A stretch of 64,000 nt of DNA from Alkalispirochaeta americana. GTDB lineage: Bacteria > Spirochaetota > Spirochaetia > DSM-27196 > Alkalispirochaetaceae. Shown here piece by piece: positions 1-8,677 of this stretch; within the stretch, counting starts at the first letter, position 1, and the number at the start of each line of letters is the position of its first letter. The notes under the pieces were generated by a model. That model saw nothing but the letters and a program-made list of their open reading frames with translations. It was not told the DNA's origin and made no database searches. The stretch is taken from positions 186,001 to 250,000 of the forward strand of contig NZ_FTMS01000001.1 of assembly GCF_900156105.1 (NCBI RefSeq), read 5' to 3'. The translations under genes were made by a program, and so were the position numbers.

Positions 1-1
1 C

Positions 2-223
2 CGGGGTGAATCCTATGCGGATCGGATCTGCCGAATAACAGGGTTGGCCTTGGGTTTTCTTGTGGGTCTTGTGATATTATCGGTTATACGCATTCCCATT
101 ATCCAGGGGGGCTTCAAGCCGGCCAACTCTGTTGCGTTCGGTCTTTTTCTGCTCGCCCTGGGGCGTATTGTGGTAAATAAAGTGTCCGTCCGGGGAGATT
201 CCCCGCACAAGGAGAATCATTAG
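2..223 (+). CDS. Rnf-Nqr family membrane subunit, C-terminal part (RnfE-like)
   Basis: The reading frame is open from the left edge to a TAG at 221-223, so only the last 73 codons are present. The fragment is hydrophobic, with two likely membrane segments (about residues 10-30 and 43-60) and a short polar tail. It lies 2 bases before a start codon for an RnfA-like protein. In Rnf and Nqr operons the RnfE/NqrD subunit directly precedes RnfA/NqrE, and the two form a pseudosymmetric membrane pair in the sodium- or proton-pumping ferredoxin:NAD oxidoreductase. The RnfE assignment rests mainly on this position, because the conserved N-terminal region is outside the window. Confidence 0.55.
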   Translation, partial: RGESYADRICRITGLALGFLVGLVILSVIRIPIIQGGFKPANSVAFGLFLLALGRIVVNKVSVRGDSPHKENH

Positions 224-225
224 AC

Positions 226-822
226 ATGCAACTTGGAGCCTTGCTGCTGACCGCGGCGGTGGCACAGAATGTTGTGCTGGTCCATTTTCTGGCGCCCTGG
301 CCCCTGCCTGATCTGGTTCGATCGGTTCGGCGGAGTGTTCTTTTTTCTCTCGGTATAACGCTTGCACTGGTATGGGTCTCCCTGCTCTATGGAGCTCTTT
401 TCCGGTTTGTTCTGCTTCCGCTTTCTCTGGAGTATCTGGCAACGGTTTCCCTTCTGGGGGTGCTGGCCTTCTCCTCTGCCGGAGGAATCGCGCTGGTTTC
501 GTTTTTTTCCCCTTTCTCCCGGGAGCACTGCGCCCGGGTTCTCCCGGTGGTCTTCTTTAACAGCACCCTCTTTGTGGTGCCCATGGCGATCGCCGCCGAG
601 GTGGATTCCCTCCGCCTCATGCCTGCCGTGGCTGCGGCGGCAGGGCTGGGGCTTTTTTGTGCGCTGGTTCCTGTCGCGGCTGTCATACGACACCTCCAGG
701 GGGTTCGCTTGCCCCGGGTCCTTCGGGGTGAGGTGATCGTGCTTCTGGCTGCTGCAGTTTTTGCCCTGGCGCTTCAGCAGATCGATGGCCTGCTTGCTTC
801 ATTTATTTATCCGCTGTGGTAA
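226..822 (+). CDS. RnfA-like (Rnf-Nqr family) membrane protein lacking cluster cysteines
   Basis: This 198-residue protein has about six membrane helices and the length and layout of RnfA/NqrE. The N-terminal stretch QNVVLVHFL corresponds to the family segment around NNFVLVKFLG, and the C-terminal pattern (VLRGEVIVLL, then a final helix ending in DGLL) also fits RnfA. In typical RnfA one cysteine follows the first segment and another lies in a TNC motif; with RnfE they hold an intramembrane 2Fe-2S cluster. Here the matching positions read Trp (APWP) and Ser (FFNST). The gene starts 2 bases after the preceding Rnf-Nqr fragment, so they are co-transcribed. RnfB does not follow. It may be a divergent paralogue. 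Confidence 0.75.
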   Translation: MQLGALLLTAAVAQNVVLVHFLAPWPLPDLVRSVRRSVLFSLGITLALVWVSLLYGALFRFVLLPLSLEYLATVSLLGVLAFSSAGGIALVSFFSPFSREHCARVLPVVFFNSTLFVVPMAIAAEVDSLRLMPAVAAAAGLGLFCALVPVAAVIRHLQGVRLPRVLRGEVIVLLAAAVFALALQQIDGLLASFIYPLW

Positions 823-914
823 CTACAGGATGTGGCGATGCCTTCCAGATACAGATGGATCATCCCGGCCGGGTTGCACGGCAAAGGAGGAGAGAGTAAA
901 CTTCGCTCGGTGTT

Positions 915-2942
915 ATGAGTTCGATTAACCTCATTCTTGGTTCCCACAATAGCCAAATTCTCGATCTCTCCGAAGCTGATCAAAAAGCTCAGTATGAGTA
1001 TAGTATCAAGCCGTTTCTAAAGCTTCTCTACAATCGGAGGGATCTGAACTTTACGCTCTACTATTCTGGACTTCTTCTGGAGTGGCTGGAGAAACACCAT
1101 TCCGAGTTTGTCGATGTTCTCCTGGAGATGGTTCGGCGAAAGCAGGTAGAGCTTCTGGGGGGAGCCTTTTTTGAGCCTCTCTTGCCTCTGATTCCCAAGA
1201 CGGACAGAATTGGTCAAATCGAGCGCATGACCACCCATCTGCGCAAGTGCTTTGGTCGACGCCCTCGGGGCGCGTGGGTTCCTGAAAGCGTCTGGGATCA
1301 GCGGATCGCGGCGAGCATGAATACCGGCGGGCTGGATTACGTCCTCTTGCGGGAGTCCGTATTTGGCGGAGGGCTCCCTCTGGAGAACCAGTTCTGGCCC
1401 GTCCTGACCGAGGATCAGGGGAAAACCCTTCTTGTTCTTCCCGTGGCGCATCATCTGAGTGAGACGCTCTTTCAGCAGACCCCTGAGGATGTGATGGCCT
1501 TCCTGAGGCGTGTGAACGAAGAGAATCCCCCACGGCAGGGAGGGGACAATTCAGCCCTGCGGCCCGTGGTGGCCCTGATGTTTAACGGAGCTCAAATTGG
1601 CTACAGCCCCGAGCAATCCGCTGCGGCCATGGTGTGGTACGAGCGGTTTCTGGATCTGGTGACGGCAAACCGGGACTGGATTCATGTGGATGTGCCCGGC
1701 AGAATGCTTCAGCAGGGACGGCCCGTGGATCGTGTCTATGCACCGGCCAGCACGGTATCGGCCCTCCTGGGGCGGTTGTCGCCGAAGGGAGCCTCCGAGG
1801 AAGATCGGGAACCACCGGGAAGTGGCGAGGCACTCCGGATGGAGAAGAGCAGTTTCCGCTCGATCATGGAGATGTATCCCGAGAGTGCACGTCTCTACGC
1901 CCGAATGCAGCATACCCATGTGCTGGTAAACCAGATTCGCGGGGACAAGTACCGGAAAATGACGGCCCGCGAGGAGCTGTGGCGGGGGCAAAGCCATTTT
2001 GCTTACTGGCCAAACAGCTCCGGGGGAATCTATCGGTCAAATCTGCGCAAGGCTACCTACGCGGCTCTGATAGAGGCCGAAAAGACCACGCGGGAGCGGG
2101 GCGTTTTTATTCCGGCTATCTCCCGGGTCGATGTGGATCTGGATGGCCGCGAAGAGGTTTTGTACCAGGGAAACGAGATTAACGCCTATCTTCACCGCTT
2201 TGGTGCACGCCTCTTCGAGCTGGATTGCATCAGCAAGAACTGGAATTATCTGGATACCTTTCAGCGGTGCCCCGAGGAATTCCACGACGAGGCCACGGTG
2301 ACGGCCGGGTACGACCTCTGGCCCAGGGCCGGTTTTGTGGACCACCTCCTCCTGCCCGAAAACACCGCTGCCGAGTTCTCCCGAGGGGAGCGGCGCTCTC
2401 TCTGTGACATCTCTTCCCTGGAATACCAGATCAAATCTCTTGACAAGGATCACAACGCTGTCGTTTTTCGGGGCACCTGCCGAACGGATGATACCCTGGT
2501 GGAGTTGGTCCTGCAGAAGCGGTATCGCTTTATCAAGAACCGTATCGAGGTTGACTATGAGATCGAGAACACCGGGATGGAAGCTCTGGAGGCGGTCTTT
2601 GCTGTGGAGCTGAATCTCTCCTTCCATTCCCTTGAGGTGGACAGTCTGCGCCTGCACGTCCGTCAGGGGCGCTTGCGACAGGAGATCGCCCCCGATATGA
2701 CTGAGCTTCAGGGGATATCGGACATTCAGTTTCATGATTTGCGCAATAACACGAGGATTCAGGTCAATCCGGGGGAACGGCCCGATCTGTGGAGCTTTCC
2801 CGTGGAGGCCGTCGGGTTTCTGGGAGATCGCCTTCACTGGTTTTACCAGTCAAACTGTAGTGTCTTTCGCTGGCCGCTGAATCTCTCCCCGGGCGAGGCC
2901 CGGACCATCTCCCTTTCCGTCAAAGTGGAACAGAATCGATAA
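915..2942 (+). CDS. GH57-family glycoside hydrolase-like protein (DUF1925/DUF1926 type)
   Basis: At 675 residues this matches the architecture of GH57 4-alpha-glucanotransferases and amylases: an N-terminal beta/alpha barrel, a middle DUF1925 helical region (about 310-390) and a C-terminal DUF1926 beta domain (about 400-670). Motif GAWVPESVWD contains Glu124, which aligns with the family nucleophile. The block that normally reads DDGEKFG reads FNGAQIG (residues 223-229), so the expected acid/base Asp is Asn224. Canonical starch or glycogen activity is therefore uncertain. No signal peptide is visible, so a cytoplasmic location is likely. The start follows a GGAGG-like ribosome binding site at about 886-893, which is rather far upstream. 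It could still transfer glucans, or be a carbohydrate-binding relic. Confidence 0.8.
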   Translation: MSSINLILGSHNSQILDLSEADQKAQYEYSIKPFLKLLYNRRDLNFTLYYSGLLLEWLEKHHSEFVDVLLEMVRRKQVELLGGAFFEPLLPLIPKTDRIGQIERMTTHLRKCFGRRPRGAWVPESVWDQRIAASMNTGGLDYVLLRESVFGGGLPLENQFWPVLTEDQGKTLLVLPVAHHLSETLFQQTPEDVMAFLRRVNEENPPRQGGDNSALRPVVALMFNGAQIGYSPEQSAAAMVWYERFLDLVTANRDWIHVDVPGRMLQQGRPVDRVYAPASTVSALLGRLSPKGASEEDREPPGSGEALRMEKSSFRSIMEMYPESARLYARMQHTHVLVNQIRGDKYRKMTAREELWRGQSHFAYWPNSSGGIYRSNLRKATYAALIEAEKTTRERGVFIPAISRVDVDLDGREEVLYQGNEINAYLHRFGARLFELDCISKNWNYLDTFQRCPEEFHDEATVTAGYDLWPRAGFVDHLLLPENTAAEFSRGERRSLCDISSLEYQIKSLDKDHNAVVFRGTCRTDDTLVELVLQKRYRFIKNRIEVDYEIENTGMEALEAVFAVELNLSFHSLEVDSLRLHVRQGRLRQEIAPDMTELQGISDIQFHDLRNNTRIQVNPGERPDLWSFPVEAVGFLGDRLHWFYQSNCSVFRWPLNLSPGEARTISLSVKVEQNR

Positions 2943-3002
2943 CCCCCTCCACCTTCCGGGGGGCTCTGATCCGGGAGCGGTGCCTGGCCTGTGGGGTGCT
3001 CT

Positions 3003-4319
3003 TCAGGAGCCTCCCTGGAAGGTTCTCCGCTGGAGGATTCCTTCAGTCCAGGGCCGGACTTCCTGGGAGAGCGGCCCCCGGGCTGCCAGAAGAAACTCCG
3101 CGAAGGCCGGTTCCCGGCGCCCGTCAAAGTAGAGGGCTTGTCCCAAATAAAACCGTACCCGGTGCTCAAGATCCTGGCTCAAGGGGAGTTCCAGAATATT
3201 TCGCAGGAGTTCCGTGGTGCGGGCGTAGTCCCCCTTCTCGAAATGGCCAGTGATAACCTGTGCCACCGTTCGCTCCGTCCCTTCTGTTGCGGAATCGCGC
3301 TCCTGGGGAAGAATCCGGGGGATCGGGTTGAAGAGCTGGTCCCGGGGGGCATCTTCCAGAAGGCGTGCCAGGCTGCGCCGGGTTTCGGGGTGCAACTCCT
3401 GGGGCTGTCCCTGATAGGGGATGTCCCGAACGATCAGCCGATGGCTTCCCGGGACAGCCTCGCTGGACAGTTCCAGCATCGGTAGCGGGGCGGGGCGTTT
3501 GGGAGGGCTTGTCAGCCGAAGGTGGGAGTGGATGGTTCCCCGGAGGGGTATTTCTGTAGACTCCCGGAGTACGTTCGATCCGGGAACGATCTCCACGGAC
3601 CCTCTCTCGACGAGAGAGGTGTCGAAGACCCCGTAATAGTAGGCTACACCGGGGATGGCGTGGTCAACGAACCGTCGGGTATCGCTGTCGATGCGTTCCA
3701 GCAAGGTTGCTTCTGCCAGGGCTGTGTCGTCGGTCAGGGGCTTCAGGCTGCGGTAGATCGCCAGCTCCCGGCCTCCCCGGGAGGGGGTGAACCGGAGAAC
3801 CACCACCGTGTCCTGGGGCTGGGCCACCAGATCGTAGACGCGGGCAGCCCGGTCTTCTTCGGTATCGAGTCGGGAGACCTTCACGGGGCGAATTGTCTTG
3901 TTCCGGAAGGGAACAAAGACGGGAAACTCCTGGTCCTCGCTGTCTACCGCTACCACGGCGTAGAAATAGGATCCCACCTCGGGAGGGGTATCGAGATAGG
4001 TCTCCACTCCCGGGTATGTGGTGTGAAGGTGTTGAGCTCCGGGAAAGGTCTCAGGGGTGATTTCCCGGGTGTGGCGGTAGATGCGATAGGTTCCGCCAGG
4101 GAGATCCTGGGAATCTCTCCAGGTGAGGCGGATCTGGGGGTCCCGAAGGGCAACGCGAAGCCGTGATACAAAGGGGGCAAAGACCTCCTGCCTCGCTTCG
4201 TCCGTCTGCTCCCTGGGAGGGGTTTCCCCGGGCTGAGTTTCTCCCTGGAGGGGAGATGGTCCTGTAACCGCAACGGCGATCATGAAGATAAGAAAAAACC
4301 GGGATGTCCTTCGATTCAT
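3003..4319 (-). CDS. Exported protein with fibronectin-III-like modules, unknown function
   Basis: This is a 438-residue protein with an N-terminal signal peptide (basic MNRRTSR, a hydrophobic core, then a polar region from about residue 27). Two related beta-rich modules are visible, at about 58-130 and 150-220. Each begins with a strand containing LTW or LRF, then a YRIYRH or AIYRS turn, and ends in a YFYAV or YYYGV strand, as in fibronectin type III folds. A mid-region motif gives a second stretch on surface-protein-like residues. The C-terminal 90 residues are helical and resemble one or two TPR units. It is probably periplasmic or anchored at the surface. It is followed downstream by cdd but separated from it. 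I do not recognise a named family. Confidence 0.7.
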   Translation of the reverse strand: MNRRTSRFFLIFMIAVAVTGPSPLQGETQPGETPPREQTDEARQEVFAPFVSRLRVALRDPQIRLTWRDSQDLPGGTYRIYRHTREITPETFPGAQHLHTTYPGVETYLDTPPEVGSYFYAVVAVDSEDQEFPVFVPFRNKTIRPVKVSRLDTEEDRAARVYDLVAQPQDTVVVLRFTPSRGGRELAIYRSLKPLTDDTALAEATLLERIDSDTRRFVDHAIPGVAYYYGVFDTSLVERGSVEIVPGSNVLRESTEIPLRGTIHSHLRLTSPPKRPAPLPMLELSSEAVPGSHRLIVRDIPYQGQPQELHPETRRSLARLLEDAPRDQLFNPIPRILPQERDSATEGTERTVAQVITGHFEKGDYARTTELLRNILELPLSQDLEHRVRFYLGQALYFDGRREPAFAEFLLAARGPLSQEVRPWTEGILQRRTFQGGS

Positions 4320-4495
4320 GCACTCCTCCCTTGTCTAGTCATCGGCATGGACGCGCCCCTTCCGTAGCCCCGGAAGGGTGTAAAAGGCTTCCGGAGGTGC
4401 GATCGCCCGGGAAACGGATCAATCGGGAGCTCACGCCCCGTTCAAAAACCAGATGACCCTTCAGGACGATGGCTCCTTCCGGATGATGCCCCCCT
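4320..4495. other. Intergenic gap with a GC-rich hairpin
   Basis: No gene is seen in this 176-base gap. An 8-bp perfect inverted repeat, CCCTTCCG/CGGAAGGG, lies at 4357-4378 with a 6-base loop. There is no run of T on either side, so it is not a standard intrinsic terminator. The gap must hold the promoter of the exported protein gene that starts at 4319 on the minus strand, but no convincing hexamers stand out. Confidence 0.35.
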
Positions 4496-4951
4496 TCAGG
4501 AAAAGGACGAGAAGGGATGGGGGAGAAGTTCTCCCAGGGTGAGGGTCCGCTCTATTCCCTGGAGACTTGCCAGATGGATCGGCGTGGAGGGAGGGCAAAA
4601 CTCCTGGATTACCTGGAGGCAGAGGGCGCAGGGCACCGCCGGGGGGGAGGCATCGGTGACTACCATAATCCGGGCAACAGAAATGGTGCCGTAGCGGGCG
4701 ATGGCGGTGAAGAGGGCGTTTCGCTCTGCACAGACCGTGGCGCCGTAGCTGGCGTTTTCCACGTTGCACCCTGTGATGATATCCCGGGGGTTGTCCAGCA
4801 GAAGGGCTGCTCCTACCTTGAAGCCCGAGTAGGGCGTGTAGGCCTTCTGACGGGCCTCCAGGGCCTTGTGAAAGAGTTGTTCCTGTTCGTCCATAGGAAG
4901 GGTATTGTATCGTCCGGGGTGAAAGGGTGCAATGTTTTCTTCGGTTTTCAT
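4496..4951 (-). CDS. cdd: Cytidine deaminase
   Basis: The 151-residue product deaminates cytidine and deoxycytidine to uridine in pyrimidine salvage. The zinc-site motifs are both present: CAERNALF, whose first Cys binds zinc and whose Glu is the proton shuttle, and PCALCLQVIQEF, the PCxxC pair. The N-terminal YTPYSGFKVGAALLL and GCNVENASYG blocks are also characteristic. I chose the ATG at 4951 (MKTEEN); a longer open frame extends upstream, but it would overlap the preceding gene. A second possible start (MDEQEQ) lies 18 codons further in. It is the last gene of a minus-strand run after dapL and an unknown gene. Confidence 0.93.
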   Translation of the reverse strand: MKTEENIAPFHPGRYNTLPMDEQEQLFHKALEARQKAYTPYSGFKVGAALLLDNPRDIITGCNVENASYGATVCAERNALFTAIARYGTISVARIMVVTDASPPAVPCALCLQVIQEFCPPSTPIHLASLQGIERTLTLGELLPHPFSSFS

Positions 4952-5001
4952 GGCTCCGGGGCCTTTCCCGGCGCCGGGAATTTTCCGGCCTTGGGCACCG
5001 C

Positions 5002-5502
5002 CTATTGGCCGGGAAGGATGGTGGAATAGACATAGCCCCGGGGCCCCTGGCGGGGAATCTCCTGGAGATACTGCAGAAGTTCCTGCCGGCTCCACCAGGA
5101 ACGGGATAGCACCAGCCGGTGGGTCTCGTCGAGGGAAAAATTATGGCGGTATGGGCCAAGTCGTTCCAGTCGGAGAATTGCCCGGAGCATGACATCGGGG
5201 TCTTCCGGATTGAAGCAGATTCGCACCGACCTGACCGCCCGGGAGAGTCCTGCCAGGATCTCATCTTCCTCGTTCTGGTAATGAACCGAGAGAAAATCGG
5301 GAATTCCCTGCCGGGAGATTTCCCGATCCACCGGGGATGGTTCCTGGAGGTGTTCTGCTTCCATGAGGACCATCCGTCCCTGTTGACGGCGAACAGCCCG
5401 GCGAAGCGCCCCGGGGACGGGGCCCGCCGCCAGGGCGAGGCCACCCCGGGGAATAAAGGTGGAAAAATGTGCAACCTCCCGGGAGGAGGGAAAGATGGCC
5501 AT
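5002..5502 (-). CDS. Conserved-looking protein of unknown function
   Basis: This is a 166-residue soluble protein without signal peptide or membrane segments. The central stretch contains many acidic and basic residues. The C-terminal half reads like a small alpha/beta domain ending in a tyrosine-containing strand (GYVYSTILPG). It starts 14 bases after the dapL stop codon and ends 50 bases before cdd, so it is very probably part of the same transcription unit. I do not recognise the family. The CDS call rests on codon usage like that of its neighbours, the good operon spacing, and the lack of a better frame on either strand. Confidence 0.6.
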   Translation of the reverse strand: MAIFPSSREVAHFSTFIPRGGLALAAGPVPGALRRAVRRQQGRMVLMEAEHLQEPSPVDREISRQGIPDFLSVHYQNEEDEILAGLSRAVRSVRICFNPEDPDVMLRAILRLERLGPYRHNFSLDETHRLVLSRSWWSRQELLQYLQEIPRQGPRGYVYSTILPGQ

Positions 5503-5516
5503 GGCTTTTCCCTGTT

Positions 5517-6740
5517 CTATTTCAGGGCTGCCTGGATTCGTTCCATGGCCCGCTCGACCTTTTCCCGATCGTTAAAGGCGCTGATGCGAATATAGCCTTC
5601 TCCGGCCGCTCCGAAACCTGCTCCCGGGGTTGTGACCACACCGGCTTTCTCCAGGAGTAGATGGAACAGTTCCCACGAGGGGCGCTGAGCATCCACCCAG
5701 ACATAGGGCGCGTTTTTTCCGCCGTAGCTGTTGAATCCTGCCTGGTCCAGCCCCTGACGGATGATCCGGGCGTTTTCCAGGTAGTAGTCTGTGAGGGATC
5801 GGACCTCTTCCGTGCCCCGGGGGGTGTAGATCGCTCCGGCAGCGCGCTGTATGGGGTAGGAGGCTCCGTTAAACTTGGTGGTCTGGCGGCGGGCCCAGAG
5901 ATCCCGCACGGCCACGGGGGTGCCGTTGCTTGTCCAGGCCTGAACCGTGGGGGGGATGACGGTATAGGCACAGCGGAGGCCCGTGAAACCTGCCGTTTTG
6001 GAGAAGCTGCGAAACTCCACGGCGCAGGTTTCGGCTCCGGGTATCTCAAAGATCGAGTGAGGCAGATCGGGGTCCCTGATGAAGGAGACGTAGGCGGCAT
6101 CAAAGAGGATGAGGGCTTGGTGTTTCCGGGCGTATTCCACGTATGCAGCGAGTTGTTCCCGCGTGGCGGTTGCTCCCGTGGGGTTGTTGGGGAAGCAGAG
6201 ATAGATCAGGTCCACCTCTTCTTTGGGCGGAGGTGGTACAAAACCGTTTTCTTTCGTGCCTGCCAGGTAGGTGAGTCCCTGGTAGCGACCGTTCTCGAAT
6301 ACTCCTGTGCGTCCCGCCATAACGTTGGTATCGACGTAGACCGGATAGACCGGGTCCGGCACGGCCACGCGCAGGTCAGGCGAAAAAAGCTCCTGGATAT
6401 TTCCGGTGTCGCATTTGGATCCGTCGCTCACAAAGACGTCGTCGGGAGAGATCGCTACCCCCCTGCTCTGGAAGTCCTCACGGGCGATCGCCTCCCGAAG
6501 AAAATCGTAGCCCTGTTCCGGTCCGTATCCGCGAAAGGTGTCGGGTGATGCCATCTCGTCTATGGCTGTGTGGAGTGCCTCCAGGGTAGCGGCTGGCAGT
6601 GGACGAGTTACATCGCCGATTCCGAGCTTGATTATGTCCTGTTCCGGGTGTGCCTCCTGGTGGGCCCGGATGCTTTTGGCTATATCCACAAAGAGGTAGG
6701 ATGCGGCGAGTTTCTGATAGTGTTCGTTAATTTGTATCAT
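5517..6740 (-). CDS. dapL: LL-diaminopimelate aminotransferase
   Basis: The 407-residue PLP enzyme converts tetrahydrodipicolinate directly to LL-diaminopimelate, bypassing the succinylase or acetylase branches of lysine/DAP synthesis. The start at 6740 ([11 protein letters not shown]) matches the family N-terminus; an upstream extension in the same frame has no family character. The PLP lysine lies in [33 protein letters not shown] and [15 protein letters not shown] are diagnostic blocks for DapL over other class I/II aminotransferases. Two 13-bp direct repeats (6767-6792) lie in the 5' leader. DapL in a spirochaete fits DAP production for lysine; the cell wall amino acid itself may be ornithine in this phylum. 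Confidence 0.93.
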   Translation of the reverse strand: MIQINEHYQKLAASYLFVDIAKSIRAHQEAHPEQDIIKLGIGDVTRPLPAATLEALHTAIDEMASPDTFRGYGPEQGYDFLREAIAREDFQSRGVAISPDDVFVSDGSKCDTGNIQELFSPDLRVAVPDPVYPVYVDTNVMAGRTGVFENGRYQGLTYLAGTKENGFVPPPPKEEVDLIYLCFPNNPTGATATREQLAAYVEYARKHQALILFDAAYVSFIRDPDLPHSIFEIPGAETCAVEFRSFSKTAGFTGLRCAYTVIPPTVQAWTSNGTPVAVRDLWARRQTTKFNGASYPIQRAAGAIYTPRGTEEVRSLTDYYLENARIIRQGLDQAGFNSYGGKNAPYVWVDAQRPSWELFHLLLEKAGVVTTPGAGFGAAGEGYIRISAFNDREKVERAMERIQAALK

Positions 6741-6890
6741 CTTTGTTTGTCTCCAGTTTTCGTCCCGGTTCTTGTCTCCGGTTCTTGTCTCCGGTAGATA
6801 AAATACGCGATAGTAACGGTCATGAAAAGGGTGCGGCCGCGAATCCTCGCAGAGCCGTGAGAAGACGACGATCATGAAGAGGATGCAATA
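6741..6890. promoter_or_regulatory. Divergent intergenic region between dapL and GAF gene, with 13-bp direct repeat
   Basis: These 150 bases separate two divergently transcribed genes and must carry both promoters. The unit GGTTCTTGTCTCC occurs twice in tandem at 6767-6779 and 6780-6792, inside the dapL leader. AT-rich stretches suited to -10 elements lie at about 6795-6815. No full -35/-10 pair is convincing by eye. Confidence 0.4.
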
Positions 6891-7418
6891 ATGAGAGAAA
6901 AAGAGCGGGAGCCCTCACGAGCCACGGTCGACTATGGGGTCCTCTTCCAGGCGTGCCGTCAGGAGTTGCTTCGGGGGGCGCCGAGGCAGGCGGGGCTGCA
7001 ACTGGTCTGTGATCTTTTGAGACGGGAGGTTTCCCATTACGACTGGTTCGGTTTGTATATCGCTGTTCCCGAAGAACGGATGCTGGTGCTGGGGCCTTTC
7101 TCGGGGTCTCCCACGGAGCATGTGCGGATTCCCTACGGGCGGGGTATCTGCGGGCAGGCGGCGGAACGGGCAGAGACGTTCCTGGTGGACGATGTTTCCG
7201 CCCAGGAGAATTATCTTGCCTGTAGTCTCAGTGTCCGTAGCGAGATTGTGGTGCCGATATTCGGGCCTCCCGGTTCGGATCGGGAGGGGGTGGTGATCGG
7301 CGAGATCGATATTGATTCCCACAGGCCGGGAGCCTTTTCCGGGGAGGACCAGCGGTTTCTTCAGGATCTGGCCCTTGAAATGGCTCCCTTTGTTCCGAGG
7401 GTCCCTTCCGTCGGCTAG
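6891..7418 (+). CDS. GAF-domain protein, free methionine-(R)-sulfoxide reductase-like
   Basis: The 175 residues form a single GAF domain of the fRMsr/YebR size class, which reduces free methionine-R-sulfoxide. The blocks [28 protein letters not shown] and SEIVVPIF follow the order seen in fRMsr. Two of the three usual cysteines are present, in GICG and LACS; the last is the usual catalytic position. The third, expected just before RIPYGRG, is replaced by His (TEHVRIP). Function as a reductase is plausible, but a plain ligand-sensing GAF domain cannot be excluded. Its stop codon overlaps the convergent dinB stop at a shared CTAG. Confidence 0.75.
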   Translation: MREKEREPSRATVDYGVLFQACRQELLRGAPRQAGLQLVCDLLRREVSHYDWFGLYIAVPEERMLVLGPFSGSPTEHVRIPYGRGICGQAAERAETFLVDDVSAQENYLACSLSVRSEIVVPIFGPPGSDREGVVIGEIDIDSHRPGAFSGEDQRFLQDLALEMAPFVPRVPSVG

Positions 7419-8677
7419 GGGGATTCCTCTTCTTCTTCCCGTGAGGTTTTCATCCAGAGGCCTCGCTGGATCGATCCGTTTCCGAATCGGTCGCGAAGTT
7501 GGCGGATTGTGGGGTCCAGGGCGTCTTCCCGGGAATCCCGGTCCCGGGTTTCCCGGGGAAAGAGGTCCTGCTGAAGGGGTTCGGTCCAGGAGTTCCTGCG
7601 GGCTTCTCCGGCGATTCCCACCCCCAGAAGCCGCAGGGGTTTTCCCTCCCGTCGTTTCTCCAGGAGTTGCCAGGCTACGGTGGCAAGTTTCCGGGTTCCC
7701 TCGGGGGGATCGGTCAGGGTGCGGGAGGCGGAGTGCGTCTCGAAGGAGGGGAAACGGAGCTTTACCTGCACTGTGGGGCCGCGCCAGTCTTCCTGAAGAG
7801 AGCGCTGGATCACCTCTTCGGCCATTGCCAGGAGATGCTGCTTCAGGAGCACCGGATCAGCGATGTCCTCAGGAAAGGTGCGTTCTGCCGAGATGCTGTG
7901 TCGCTCGTGGAGGCCTTCGTGGATGCCCGGGTCCTGGCCACGGCAGAGCAGGTAGAGGAACTCTCCTGTAGAAGCTCCAAAATGGCCCCGGAGGAACTCT
8001 GCCCGCTGTTCTCTCAGGGCCACAACGGTATTGATCCCCAGCTGTTCCAGCCGGCGCCGGGTGACCGCGCCCAGGCCCCAGAGATCTTTCAGCTTCAGGC
8101 TCGCCACAAAGCGGGCTTCTTCTCCCGGAAAGACGCGGTAGAGCCCGTCGGGCTTGTCCACATCGCTCGCCAGTTTTGCAATGAGTCGTGAGGGGCCAAT
8201 GCCGACGGAGATGGTCAGTCCTGTGGCGGTGCGGATCTCCTCCTTCAGCCTCCGGGCGATCTTCTCGGGAGGGCCCAGGAGTCGTTCCGTGCCGGTCATC
8301 TCCAGGAAGGCTTCGTCGATGGAGACGATTTGTACCCGGGGAGAATAGTTTTCGAAGCGGCTGGTGATCTCCCGGGAGATCTGGCGGTATCGCTCCATTC
8401 TGCTGGCTGCCACGATCGCCTGGGGGCATCGTTTCAGGGCCTGTTGCATGGGCATGGCGCTGTGGATGCCGAAGCGTCGGGCCTCGTAGCTGCAGGCGGC
8501 CACCACACCCCGCTTGTTTCTGCCGCCCACCAGAAGGGGCTTTCCCCGGAACGCGGGGTTGTCCAACTGCTCCACCGAGGCGAAGAAGGCATCCATATCG
8601 ACATGAAAGAAGAGTTTTTCTCGGGGGGGCTGGCCCTCGGCGGGGGTGGTGTCGCTACTCCAGGGTCGCTCGCTCAT
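7415..8677 (-). CDS. dinB: DNA polymerase IV (Y-family, error-prone)
   Basis: The 420-residue translesion polymerase has the Y-family catalytic blocks FFHVDMDAFFASVEQ (first metal Asp) and VSIDEAFLEMTGTERLLG (SIDE motif). The helix-hairpin-helix region is near LWGLGAVTRRRLEQLGI, and a little-finger domain follows to about residue 350. The last 45 residues are polar and may hold a sliding-clamp binding motif: QQDLFP fits the QLxLF pattern. The start at 8677 overlaps the 3' end of the upstream membrane-protein gene by 23 bases, so the two are translationally linked on the minus strand. The stop lies in the CTAG at 7415-7418 shared with the convergent GAF gene. Confidence 0.93.
   Translation of the reverse strand: MSERPWSSDTTPAEGQPPREKLFFHVDMDAFFASVEQLDNPAFRGKPLLVGGRNKRGVVAACSYEARRFGIHSAMPMQQALKRCPQAIVAASRMERYRQISREITSRFENYSPRVQIVSIDEAFLEMTGTERLLGPPEKIARRLKEEIRTATGLTISVGIGPSRLIAKLASDVDKPDGLYRVFPGEEARFVASLKLKDLWGLGAVTRRRLEQLGINTVVALREQRAEFLRGHFGASTGEFLYLLCRGQDPGIHEGLHERHSISAERTFPEDIADPVLLKQHLLAMAEEVIQRSLQEDWRGPTVQVKLRFPSFETHSASRTLTDPPEGTRKLATVAWQLLEKRREGKPLRLLGVGIAGEARRNSWTEPLQQDLFPRETRDRDSREDALDPTIRQLRDRFGNGSIQRGLWMKTSREEEEESP

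Noticed and set aside
4357-4378. 8-bp hairpin as a terminator
   Set aside because: There is no T-run on either side and it is far from the ends of the genes, so I call it only a hairpin.
5824-5842. 16-base match between spacer 5 (48186-48219) and dapL (GTAGATCGCTCCGGCA)
   Set aside because: The match is at the end away from the seed and the remaining bases differ, so self-targeting is not supported. A chance match in GC-rich sequence is enough.
7415-7418. Overlapping stop codons at CTAG as a regulatory feature
   Set aside because: CTAG reads TAG on both strands, and convergent genes sharing it is a simple packing effect.
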